Part shown: one piece after another, positions 19,306-26,330 of the stretch | Numbering within the stretch: the stretch's first letter is position 1 | Layout: the number at the start of each line of letters is the position of its first letter | Source: Rhizobiales bacterium 63-22 | Lineage (GTDB): Bacteria > Pseudomonadota > Alphaproteobacteria > Rhizobiales > Rhizobiaceae | Reading direction: 5' to 3' | NCBI GenBank assembly: GCA_001898995.1 | Contig: MKVZ01000016.1 | Coordinates: forward strand, 267,500 to 331,499 | Length of the DNA stretch: 64,000 nt | Made by a program: the position numbers and the translations under genes | The notes under the pieces: generated by a model | The model's input: only the letters and a program-made list of their open reading frames with translations | The model's database searches: none | Told to the model about the DNA's origin: nothing

Positions 19306-19325
19306 TGACGTTTACGGAAACGTCA
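19306..19325. promoter_or_regulatory. Palindromic operator upstream of nitronate monooxygenase gene
   Basis: TGACGTTTACGGAAACGTCA is a near-perfect 20-bp palindrome 17 bp before the start at 19343, with AGGGA between them as ribosome site. It resembles the TTTACGTNNACGTAAA class of sites used by MerR-type LiuR regulators of branched-chain and acyl-CoA catabolism. No regulator gene is adjacent. The rest of 18991-19342 holds no recognisable gene. Confidence 0.5.
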
Positions 19326-19342
19326 ATCGGAGGGAATCGCCC

Positions 19343-20308
19343 ATGGCCTTGCCGGATCGCCTGAACGGACTGCGCATCCCCGTGGTCGGAGCGCCGCTGT
19401 TCATCATTTCGCACCCGGCGCTGGTGCTGGCGCAATGCAAGGCCGGTATCGTCGGCTCCTTCCCGGCGCTCAACGCCCGGCCGGAATCGCAGCTCGACGA
19501 ATGGCTGGCCGAGATCACCGAAGCGCTGGCGGCGCATGACAGGGCCGATCCCGCGCATCCTTCGGCCCCCTTCGCGGTCAACCAGATCGTCCACCGTTCC
19601 AACAGGCGGCTGGAGCACGATCTCGGCCTGTGCGTGAAATACAAGGTGCCGATCGTCATTTCCTCGCTCGGCGCGGTTCCGGAGGTGAATGCGGCGGTGC
19701 ATTCCTATGGCGGTATCGTGCTGCACGACGTCATCAACAACCGCCATGCCCGCTCGGCGATCAACAAGGGCGCGGACGGGCTGATCGCGGTGGCGGCGGG
19801 CGCGGGCGGCCATGCCGGCACGCTGTCGCCCTTCGCGCTGGTGCAGGAGATCAGGGCATGGTTCGACGGGCCGCTGCTCCTGTCCGGCGCCATCGCCAAT
19901 GGCCGCTCCATTCTCGCGGCCAAAGCCATGGGCGCCGATCTCGCTTATATCGGCTCGCCCTTCATCGCCACGACGGAAGCGCGCGCGGTAGAGGCCTACA
20001 AGCAGATGATCGTCGATTCGAGCGCCGCCGACATCGTCTATTCCAGCCATTTCACCGGCATAGCGGGGAATTATCTGAAGCCCTCCATCGTCAGGGCGGG
20101 CCTCGACCCGGATCATCTGCCGGAGGCCGATCCGTCAAGGATGGATTTCGAAAAGGCGCAGCAGGAAGGCGCGAAGGCGTGGAAGGACATATGGGGCTGC
20201 GGACAGGGCATCGGCGCGGTGCATGAGATCGTGCCGGCCGCAGCACTTGTCGAGCGGCTGGAGCGTGAATATCGCGACGCCAGCGGCCGGCTATGCGCGA
20301 GAACATAG
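19343..20308 (+). CDS. Nitronate monooxygenase (2-nitropropane dioxygenase family)
   Basis: 321 residues. An FMN-dependent TIM barrel: GAPLFIISHPALVLAQCKAGIVGSFP at the N-terminus, the conserved NQIVHRSNRR and HDVINNRHA, GADGLIAVAAGAGGHAG with the catalytic-type His of the GGHxG motif, and LSGAIANGRSILAAKAMGADLAYIGSPFIAT forming the phosphate site. Family members oxidise propionate-3-nitronate or alkyl nitronates using O2. The gene stands alone, with a palindromic operator just upstream. The real substrate may differ, since this family is often annotated loosely. Confidence 0.85.
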   Translation: MALPDRLNGLRIPVVGAPLFIISHPALVLAQCKAGIVGSFPALNARPESQLDEWLAEITEALAAHDRADPAHPSAPFAVNQIVHRSNRRLEHDLGLCVKYKVPIVISSLGAVPEVNAAVHSYGGIVLHDVINNRHARSAINKGADGLIAVAAGAGGHAGTLSPFALVQEIRAWFDGPLLLSGAIANGRSILAAKAMGADLAYIGSPFIATTEARAVEAYKQMIVDSSAADIVYSSHFTGIAGNYLKPSIVRAGLDPDHLPEADPSRMDFEKAQQEGAKAWKDIWGCGQGIGAVHEIVPAAALVERLEREYRDASGRLCART

Positions 20309-20463
20309 GCCGGCACGCGGCAGGCTTGTGAACAAACATGCGGCCATGACTGAATTCCGCCTTGCTTTCGTGTCCGCTTTTGGTTATCAGCGCATCGTTC
20401 AGGCGAAACGGGCCTCTGACGAGACCGGACACGCCTGAGAAATGGGACGGCAGAACGTTCCGG

Positions 20464-20502
20464 GCCGCTTTAGCTCAGTTGGTAGAGCACATCATTCGTA
20501 AT
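20464..20502 (+). pseudogene. 5' half of a tRNA-Thr(CGT) gene (remnant)
   Basis: 39 bases are identical to the first half of the intact tRNA-Thr at 20599, from the acceptor 5' strand through the anticodon loop and ATTCGTAAT. After that the sequence diverges, so it cannot fold as a tRNA. This is probably the 5' part of the chromosomal tRNA split by integration. The 96 bp between it and the intact tRNA contain no gene and may be a scar of an earlier element. Confidence 0.8.
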
Positions 20503-20598
20503 TAGCGGGTCCGCCCGAGAATGACGTTCAAAGCCAGCGGGTTGGCGGAGGAGTGAAGAAAATAGTAGGGCGATAGTAGGTTGCCCTGCGCTTGGTGA

Positions 20599-20674
20599 GC
20601 CGCTTTAGCTCAGTTGGTAGAGCACATCATTCGTAATGATGGGGTCGTCAGTTCGAGTCTGACAAGCGGCACCA
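20599..20674 (+). tRNA. tRNA-Thr (anticodon CGT)
   Basis: 76 bases including an encoded CCA. The acceptor stem GCCGCTT pairs with AAGCGGC, the anticodon stem CATCA/TGATG flanks loop TTCGTAA, and the T-arm GTCAG-TTCGAGT-CTGAC is intact. The T-arm differs from the 3' fragment left at 31365-31410 (GCGTG/CACGC), so the 3' half was most likely brought in by a mobile element using this tRNA as its target. Confidence 0.95.
20629..20647. repeat. Left attachment-site core, 19-bp direct repeat
   Basis: ATTCGTAATGATGGGGTCG in the anticodon arm of the intact tRNA-Thr is repeated exactly at 31365-31383. The two copies flank about 10.7 kb of accessory genes, as expected for attL/attR of a tRNA-targeting integrative element. 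Confidence 0.75.
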
Positions 20675-20710
20675 CTTCGCGCCTTAGATTAAGGAAGCTG
20701 AAGTGCTTAG

Positions 20711-21262
20711 ATGAGCGGTGGACCACACGATCCGAGAGCCGTCGCCAATCTGATGCTGGACGAGGCCGACCGCTCGGATACGAAGGTCACCAACCTCGCA
20801 CTTCAGAAGCTCCTCTATTTCGCCCACGCCATCTTCCTGATCGAGACCAAGCGTCCTCTCGTCGGCGGCTATTTCGAGGCGTGGCAATATGGCCCGGTTC
20901 ATCCTGCCGTCTATTCGGCCTTCAAGTCAGCAGGCAGCACGCCAATCGGATTCCGGGCGATGCGGCAGGACGTGCTGACCGGGGAGCGGAGCGAGATCGA
21001 ATCGCCGACCGATCCCACGATACGCCGCCACATAGCGCGTATCATGCTCTCCTATGGCCAGCTATCGCCCGGTCGCCTCGTCGACATCTCCCACGCCAAG
21101 GACGCGCCTTGGCATTACATTGCGGACAAAGGAAGAACATCGGTTGCGCTGGGGTTGCGAATCCCCGATGATGTCATCGTTAACCGATTCAAGTTCCACA
21201 AGGTTTCCATCGGCGCGGCTCCGGTCGCGGGAGAACCGGATGAAGATACGCCGCTTACCTGA
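20711..21262 (+). CDS. Panacea/SocA-like domain protein (probable antitoxin)
   Basis: 183 residues. The N-terminus has the DUF4065/Panacea pattern: VANLMLDEADRSDTKVTNLALQKLLYFAHAIFL, then YFEAWQYGPVHPAVYSAFK and ISHAKDAPWH. Panacea-domain proteins are neutralising partners in many toxin-antitoxin pairs, and SocA is the Caulobacter proteolytic-adaptor antitoxin. It is the first gene after the tRNA-Thr attachment site and overlaps the next gene by 23 bp, so the two are translationally coupled. This placement fits a stability module of the element. Confidence 0.75.
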   Translation: MSGGPHDPRAVANLMLDEADRSDTKVTNLALQKLLYFAHAIFLIETKRPLVGGYFEAWQYGPVHPAVYSAFKSAGSTPIGFRAMRQDVLTGERSEIESPTDPTIRRHIARIMLSYGQLSPGRLVDISHAKDAPWHYIADKGRTSVALGLRIPDDVIVNRFKFHKVSIGAAPVAGEPDEDTPLT

Positions 21263-21962
21263 GATCGACCTTGCCCGGATAGCACCGCTGCCGGCCGATC
21301 AAAAACGTCGTGCCCTTGAGCATTTCAAGCTCGGGCATCCGACGATCACCTACAAGCCGGTACGCACCCGGTTCGCCGATATCTTCAATGTCCAGCCCTA
21401 TATGTTTGCTGCGGTCGATGCGACCGCATGGCCGGTTCTGGAACGGCTGATCCGGGCGAAGGCAACATCGGACGATGAGCGTGACGCCAATCTGCTCGTC
21501 GCCAAGGGACTGCACACGTTCGCGCAGGACAATGCCCTGCGCAGCCGCTCTCAACCCTTCTTCCCGCTGTCGCTCAGCGTCGGCGAGAAGGTGGAATACT
21601 GGTTGCCGATGGTGACGGCGCTGGAGGGTGCCCCGCTGGTGATCTTCATCGACCCCCGACGTGGTAAGAGCCTGACGGGAGAGGCGAGGCGTTTCGTCTT
21701 CTCGATGATGCACGAGCATATCAGGGCCGCCAATCCCGATTTCGCCACTGCCCGGCTCGGCATCGTTCAGTTCGGCGAAGCGGTCGAAGACCAGCGCCCC
21801 GTGAAGCTGAGCACCGACGAAGGCGTCGAACTCTTTGGCTTCGATCAGCTCGACCAGATGGTGCGCGAGACCTACGATATCTGGCGTGAGGTCAGCGAGG
21901 CGCGCGAGGACGAGGTTCGCCGCAAGGCCGCTGGAGGTGGTCACGGGCCGCTGTTCGACTAA
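21240..21962 (+). CDS. Unknown protein paired with the Panacea gene (candidate toxin)
   Basis: 240 residues starting MKIRRLPEIDLARIAP inside the end of the Panacea gene. I do not recognise a family. Visible features: an acidic/hydrophobic mixed fold without membrane segments or signal peptide; SRSQPFFPLSLSVGEKVEYW and APLVIFIDPRRGKSLTGEARRFVFSMMHEHI in the middle, the latter a strand-turn-helix that could be catalytic; a C-terminal Glu/Arg-rich helix (VSEAREDEVRRKAA). The 23-bp overlap with the presumed antitoxin gene suggests a two-gene toxin-antitoxin operon, but toxin activity is only inferred from position. Confidence 0.7.
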   Translation: MKIRRLPEIDLARIAPLPADQKRRALEHFKLGHPTITYKPVRTRFADIFNVQPYMFAAVDATAWPVLERLIRAKATSDDERDANLLVAKGLHTFAQDNALRSRSQPFFPLSLSVGEKVEYWLPMVTALEGAPLVIFIDPRRGKSLTGEARRFVFSMMHEHIRAANPDFATARLGIVQFGEAVEDQRPVKLSTDEGVELFGFDQLDQMVRETYDIWREVSEAREDEVRRKAAGGGHGPLFD

Positions 21963-21968
21963 TGCGCC

Positions 21969-22313
21969 TCAGCGGCCTTCCAGCCGCCGCCTGACGGCCT
22001 TCCGCACCCGATACCAATAGACCTGTTCCGCGCCCTCGCTGCGATACCATGCGGCCTCGTGGCGGGCGAAGGCCTCCTCCTCGGGGTCGGTGTAGCTGGC
22101 GATGATCTCTGCCGCCGCGCGGTCAATGTCGTCGGCGGGTATCAGGCGCGGCTTGATGGCGTCGTTCCAGATCGTCCATAGGATCAGACCGATGAAAATG
22201 ACGACCTGCCCACCGAAGAAGGCGACCAGCAGCCAGCTTACAGCCTTGAGAAGAATATCACCAACCATCAAGAACTGAACCACAGCATCCTGTTCAATAT
22301 AAATGAGAATCAA
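21969..22313 (-). CDS. Small membrane protein of unknown function
   Basis: 114 residues; a second ATG at codon 16 (MVGDILLK) is an equally good start. One strong hydrophobic stretch (about 22-48, AVSWLLVAFFGGQVVIFIGLILWTIW) is followed by a charged cytoplasmic tail rich in Arg, Glu and aromatic residues (YRSEGAEQVYWYRVRKAVRRRLEGR). It converges on the candidate toxin gene and is divergent from the XRE regulator, sharing an operator region. No family recognised. Confidence 0.6.
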   Translation of the reverse strand: MILIYIEQDAVVQFLMVGDILLKAVSWLLVAFFGGQVVIFIGLILWTIWNDAIKPRLIPADDIDRAAAEIIASYTDPEEEAFARHEAAWYRSEGAEQVYWYRVRKAVRRRLEGR

Positions 22314-22316
22314 TAG

Positions 22317-22332
22317 TTCTCATTTATGAGAA
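22317..22332. promoter_or_regulatory. Palindromic operator between divergent genes, with flanking half-sites
   Basis: TTCTCATTTATGAGAA is a palindrome, and related half-sites flank it (ATGAGAAT at 22303-22310; CTCTCATTTCTC at 22340-22351). The cluster lies between the small membrane protein gene and the XRE regulator at 22397, as expected for autoregulation by that repressor. Confidence 0.6.
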
Positions 22333-22396
22333 TGCAAAGCTCTCATTTCTCGATTTGCGCACTGCGCCGACGCCTCTCTCCGAAAGAGGTGTGCGC

Positions 22397-22723
22397 ATGG
22401 AGCTTCAACGACTATTCGGCGCGAATGTGCGTCATCATCGAAAAGCCAAGGGCTGGACCCTTGAGCAGCTTTCCGGGCAGACCGGTATTTCACGCGAGAC
22501 CATCGGCAAGATCGAGCGGGGCGTCGCCGCACCGCTTTTCGAGACGGCCGAGAAGATTGCGACCGCACTCGACATCCCCGCACCCGTTCTGTTCGGCGCC
22601 GACGCCATGCCGGGCACCGGGGAGCGGGCACGGCTTCTAACCGATATTCACCGCACCCTGTCCCGGATGAACGACGACCAGCTCGACCGCGCCGCGAAGA
22701 TGCTGAAGGCGTTTGTGGGATAA
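22397..22723 (+). CDS. XRE-family transcriptional regulator
   Basis: 108 residues starting MELQRLFGANVRHHRKAKGW. A lambda-repressor-type HTH spans residues 5-60 (LEQLSGQTGISRETIGKIERGVAAPLFETAEKIATAL). The C-terminal helix (LTDIHRTLSRMNDDQLDRAAKMLKAF) probably dimerises. It likely binds the TTCTCAT-type repeats just upstream and controls itself and the divergent membrane-protein gene. It may serve as the immunity-type repressor of the mobile element. Confidence 0.85.
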   Translation: MELQRLFGANVRHHRKAKGWTLEQLSGQTGISRETIGKIERGVAAPLFETAEKIATALDIPAPVLFGADAMPGTGERARLLTDIHRTLSRMNDDQLDRAAKMLKAFVG

Positions 22724-22868
22724 CGGCGTCGGAGGCCATCTGAAGGCCGCCAGACGCGGCAGCACACCCGTCAAGCCCCAACTGCCCAACCCGCGCCAGC
22801 GGCGCTCTGAGGGGCGTCTGAAGGCCGGTCAAGCGGCAATGGGCGGCACTTCCGGCATAGTTCAGCCA

Positions 22869-22892
22869 GCCTGCCGGCCACCGCCGGCAGGC
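22869..22892. terminator. Strong GC hairpin between convergent genes
   Basis: A perfect 10-bp stem (GCCTGCCGGC/GCCGGCAGGC) with a 4-nt loop lies between the XRE gene and the convergent primase gene. There is no U-tract on either strand, so it is a structure-only terminator candidate. The rest of 22724-23019 has no credible gene. Confidence 0.45.
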
Positions 22893-22965
22893 AGAGGCAA
22901 CCAATATGGTCGATATGGTCAGTATGGGCAAAACGGGTATTCAAAAGCGGCGGCAAGCCAAGGCC

Positions 22966-23001
22966 GGTGATGGGCAGCACGGCCATGCTGCCCATATCAC
23001 C
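22966..23001 (-). terminator. Hairpin just downstream of the primase gene
   Basis: GGTGATGGGCAGCA pairs with TGCTGCCCATATCACC (2-nt bulge) around a 6-nt loop, 18 bp past the primase stop. It is a likely 3' end for that transcript; no U-tract. Confidence 0.4.
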
Positions 23002-23019
23002 TATATTGTCGGCGCAGGG

Positions 23020-25338
23020 TCAGAACGGGTCGCTTGTTCGCCCGTCCTGCCAGTCTTCGATAGCGTTCGACCACGGCACTTTCTGGCCGGCATGGGCCTC
23101 GAAGTTTCGCCGGCATTGCGACAGCGGTGGGAATGTGTACCGGGTCGAGCGTAACCGCGATGTATTCGGTCCGGCGCCCTCGATGAACCAACCGCTTTGC
23201 ACATCCTTGATACCGGGGATAATTGCCCTCAGGCGTTTCCCGAAATCGTTCTTGTGGACATACTGTCCGCCCGGTTCGCTGGCGCGCATGGCGGCTATCA
23301 TCGCCTGCACGGTCGTGACGCCGGGGCCGTTGCCCGGCGCATCCGGCTGCGGGAGCAGGCCGTCATCGAGAATCTGGAATATGTAGCGGAACTCCGGTCC
23401 CTGAGCCCGAAGGATCTGGTCGAACAGCCCCGCCGTCTTGATCGTATGACGCGGGTCCGGCCCGGCGGCGACATCCCGATTGAGCAGGTCGTAGAGCATC
23501 CCCTCCCTGCCGCCGGCGTCGAGTTGTTGGGCCAGCGCCGTAAAATAGGCGTGATCCTCGCGCCGCTTGTCGCCCACCTCGAACATCTGCCAGCGGCGGT
23601 CGGCACGGTCGGCCGGGACGATGGACGCGGCGTTCGAGGCAACCATGTAAATGGTCCTATTCGTTATGCGGATAGGGTCGATGCCCTTGGCTTCCAACAT
23701 GATGTAGGGTTCGGTGATCCGGGTTTTGATCGTGCCGGCATCCTGCCTATTCCCACCCCATATGCCCTCGTCGATAAAGATAAAACGTCGTCCAAACAGA
23801 TGCGCGTTAAAACGCCCGCTCACATGCGATTCCTGGGTGATCGTCGTATAGTGCCGCCCCCATAGGCTTCCGTAACTATAGGCGAGAATGCCCTTACCGA
23901 CGCCGGGCAAGCCCGACAGAACAGGGGCCGTTCCAAGCCTGTCTCCCGGTTGTTGAACGCCAAGGGCGAGCCAGTTCAGCAGCCATGCATTCAACTCCGT
24001 ATCGCCGTCGCATATATTCTCCGCGATATGCTCCTTCAGAATACCCCAATCGCCCGGCTCGGGGGTGACAGCGAAGCCGGTCCAAATATTATACGTATTC
24101 CCGTTGCGACCCGGCGGCAGCGCCGGATTGAAGTCGATCCGCTTGTAATGATCGGCCTTCCGGCTTTCCAGCCAGTGATCGACCAACGGCTTTTGCACCG
24201 GCATGTCGCCACCACTCGGCAACAGCACTTTCTTCCAGCGGTAGCGGTCCCTGAGAACCTCCTTGGGTATCCACGCGAAGGGACGATCCTCGTCGGGGTC
24301 GATTTCCTTCTCCACGATCATTGTTTTCGTGCCTTGCGTGACGATGCCGTATTTCGCGTTCATCTCACGAATTTCTGGGTCTCTGGGGCCGTTCCAGCCG
24401 CCTTGCTGCGCTATGTAGAACAGGCTTCCGATGCCGGCTGAACCGTCTGGCTCCAGGCTGTCCCAGACCTTCCGGCATTCTTCAGCACCGGGATATTTGG
24501 GCGAGGACTTCGACCAATTGTCCCAAAGCTCGAAGCCCTCATCGCCGAAGGAATGCTTCAGCACGAAGCCGATGCGTATCCAGTTGTCGTAGTCGTCCGC
24601 CGGCACATGCCGAAGCGCGGCGCTGGCCTCCGCTTCGTCGCCCTTCTGAACGCCGGACTGCACAGCAGTTTGAGGGCGGGGCCGCTCGTCGGGCGGCAGA
24701 TCGTCGACCGGAATGGAGCCAAGCGGGGGTGCATATAGGCTCTCGATTGCGGGCGGCGCGTAGCCTTTCAACGGTAGCGGGAAAAGGTTCGCATCGAGTG
24801 GGACCGACTTGCGCGAGAACGGCAGGGCGATGGGATTCCCGACCTTGCCTTCCCGAACGCTATCCTGCTTCGGATAGACCTCGATCTCACCTTTGACGAT
24901 ACCGCCCGTACCGGGCTTGAATCCGTGCTTGCGCAATATCCTCGCCAGCAGCCGGCGCACCTGCCGGCAGTTTTGCGGCTCTCGCCAGACAAGCCAGATG
25001 TGGATTCCCGCGCCGCCGCCCGAGCGAGCGACGAATGGCGTCAGACCGCGCGAGCGCAAATCCTCGACCAGCGGCAGGCTTCTTGCAGCGACGCCTTGCC
25101 AGTCGAGTTCGGAGCCGTGATTGTCGATGTCCAGTGCGGCGAGCCGCGTCGTATCGCCATTGAACAGATATATGGCGATAGGCTGTTCGCCACGCTGGTG
25201 AGCGGCGATGGCGTCCGGGGTGAGCGGCCCTTCAGCCATGAGGTAGCCCTTGCCCTTACGCACGTTGTATTCGCAATAGCAATCGGTTCGACCGTGTTCT
25301 GCAAGGGCGGTGACGAAGGAGAAAGTGACGTCAGCCAT
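23020..25338 (-). CDS. Primase-helicase: AEP/TOTE-type primase fused to D5-like SF3 helicase
   Basis: 772 residues from the ATG at 25338, preceded by GGAGGAGGTG. The longer frame to 25455 only overlaps the upstream gene. The N-terminal archaeo-eukaryotic primase domain has LAALDIDNHGS (metal Asp pair, about residue 68) and ARSGGGAGIHIWLVW (about 105). A PriCT-like section follows (ALRHVPADDYDNWIRIGFVLKH). The C-terminal DUF5906/D5-type helicase has Walker A SGLPGVGKG (about 465) and Walker B RFIFIDEGIW. Such proteins start replication of satellites, plasmids and phages. It is translationally coupled to the AlpA-like gene upstream. Confidence 0.85.
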   Translation of the reverse strand: MADVTFSFVTALAEHGRTDCYCEYNVRKGKGYLMAEGPLTPDAIAAHQRGEQPIAIYLFNGDTTRLAALDIDNHGSELDWQGVAARSLPLVEDLRSRGLTPFVARSGGGAGIHIWLVWREPQNCRQVRRLLARILRKHGFKPGTGGIVKGEIEVYPKQDSVREGKVGNPIALPFSRKSVPLDANLFPLPLKGYAPPAIESLYAPPLGSIPVDDLPPDERPRPQTAVQSGVQKGDEAEASAALRHVPADDYDNWIRIGFVLKHSFGDEGFELWDNWSKSSPKYPGAEECRKVWDSLEPDGSAGIGSLFYIAQQGGWNGPRDPEIREMNAKYGIVTQGTKTMIVEKEIDPDEDRPFAWIPKEVLRDRYRWKKVLLPSGGDMPVQKPLVDHWLESRKADHYKRIDFNPALPPGRNGNTYNIWTGFAVTPEPGDWGILKEHIAENICDGDTELNAWLLNWLALGVQQPGDRLGTAPVLSGLPGVGKGILAYSYGSLWGRHYTTITQESHVSGRFNAHLFGRRFIFIDEGIWGGNRQDAGTIKTRITEPYIMLEAKGIDPIRITNRTIYMVASNAASIVPADRADRRWQMFEVGDKRREDHAYFTALAQQLDAGGREGMLYDLLNRDVAAGPDPRHTIKTAGLFDQILRAQGPEFRYIFQILDDGLLPQPDAPGNGPGVTTVQAMIAAMRASEPGGQYVHKNDFGKRLRAIIPGIKDVQSGWFIEGAGPNTSRLRSTRYTFPPLSQCRRNFEAHAGQKVPWSNAIEDWQDGRTSDPF

Positions 25339-25552
25339 GACGCACCTCCTCCGGGTCAAACTCCTGCGAGGCAAGCCAAAGCTCGACATCGGCAGGCCGG
25401 TAGAGGATTTTGCCGGCGCGCTTGCCGGACTTGATACGGATGAAGGGTGGGCCATAGCCGTAAATGCGTCCCTTCTCGAAGAAGCTCCGGCTCAGACCCG
25501 TGATGTCCGGCAATTGCTTGGTGGTGAGCAGTCGATTTGATCGGTCGGACAT
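25331..25552 (-). CDS. AlpA-like helix-turn-helix protein (excisionase/activator)
   Basis: 73 residues: RLLTTKQLPDITGLSRSFFEKGRIYGYGPPFIRIKSGKRAGKILYRPADVELWL (quoted by motif only: winged HTH with conserved G-x-P-F and the YRPADVE-W end). This is the MerR-like AlpA/excisionase fold of P4-type satellites and integrative elements, where it regulates integrase or excision. The stop overlaps the primase start by 8 bp. Confidence 0.82.
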   Translation of the reverse strand: MSDRSNRLLTTKQLPDITGLSRSFFEKGRIYGYGPPFIRIKSGKRAGKILYRPADVELWLASQEFDPEEVRHG

Positions 25553-25628
25553 GGCGTCCTCCTTTTGTTGATAGGAGGACGATGCCGTGTCGAGCTGCCT
25601 GGAAATATCACCGGAAATCGGGCTGGAT

Positions 25629-26330
25629 TCAGCCCCGATAAGCGGAAAGCGCCTTCGCCGTCGATTTCAACTTGGAAAGGTCGTCTCGCAAGCCTTTGAG
25701 CCGGCGAAGACCGACATAAACGCGCTCGGTCCAGCGGGTGATCGGGGTTGGGAAAGCGGTGTGGAAGACGATGGCCGTGCCGGTCTTTCCTGCCAGAAGC
25801 CAGAATTGCTGACAGGCGACACAGAAGTCACGAACCCAATCTTCGTTCGGCCGACGCCCGGCGCGTCCTTCAAGGTTCGCCGCCCGGTTGCAGGTTTCCA
25901 GCAGGGACAGCAGGGCTTCGTAATGTTCATCCATCGCCCCTGAATTATCGGAGTGGTGCAGCACGGCGCCGAGCGTTTCGTTATCCGGGACTTCGCGAAG
26001 GATTGCCGCCGCCTCGGCCAGATGGTCCCGCAGCCGTTCCAACCTGTCATGCGTCGATTTGAATTCCGGTTGATCGGTCGGCACCCGCACCGTGCCATTG
26101 GTAATGGCAACTGCCGAGCCGGTTTCCATCAGCAACCACATGCGGACCAGAAAGGCATAGAGCAGATCAACGTCTTCAAAATCGAATTCAAGGGCGACGT
26201 CCGCCGCGAATTCCTGGAGCTTGCGATGTTGGCCATCAGTGGCCATGCGGGCGCTGGAGCGCCGCTCGCAGTCAAACCGCCCATCGGCGTAAGGGGTGGC
26301 CAAGCTCCCCGATTTGTCCTCATTTTGCAT
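25629..26330 (-). CDS. Unknown mobile-element protein between integrase and alpA
   Basis: 233 residues from the ATG at 26330, which overlaps the last codons of the integrase gene and implies co-translation. No family recognised. It appears mostly alpha-helical, without signal peptide, and has a hydrophobic helix VDLLYAFLVRMWLLMETG near 55-72, acidic segments around 85-140, and two Cys (RDFCVACQQFWLLAG) near 170. The C-terminus is basic (YVGLRRLKGLRDDLSKLKSTAKALSAY). In P4-like satellites this position often holds cargo such as phage-defence genes. No function is assigned here. Confidence 0.65.
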   Translation of the reverse strand: MQNEDKSGSLATPYADGRFDCERRSSARMATDGQHRKLQEFAADVALEFDFEDVDLLYAFLVRMWLLMETGSAVAITNGTVRVPTDQPEFKSTHDRLERLRDHLAEAAAILREVPDNETLGAVLHHSDNSGAMDEHYEALLSLLETCNRAANLEGRAGRRPNEDWVRDFCVACQQFWLLAGKTGTAIVFHTAFPTPITRWTERVYVGLRRLKGLRDDLSKLKSTAKALSAYRG

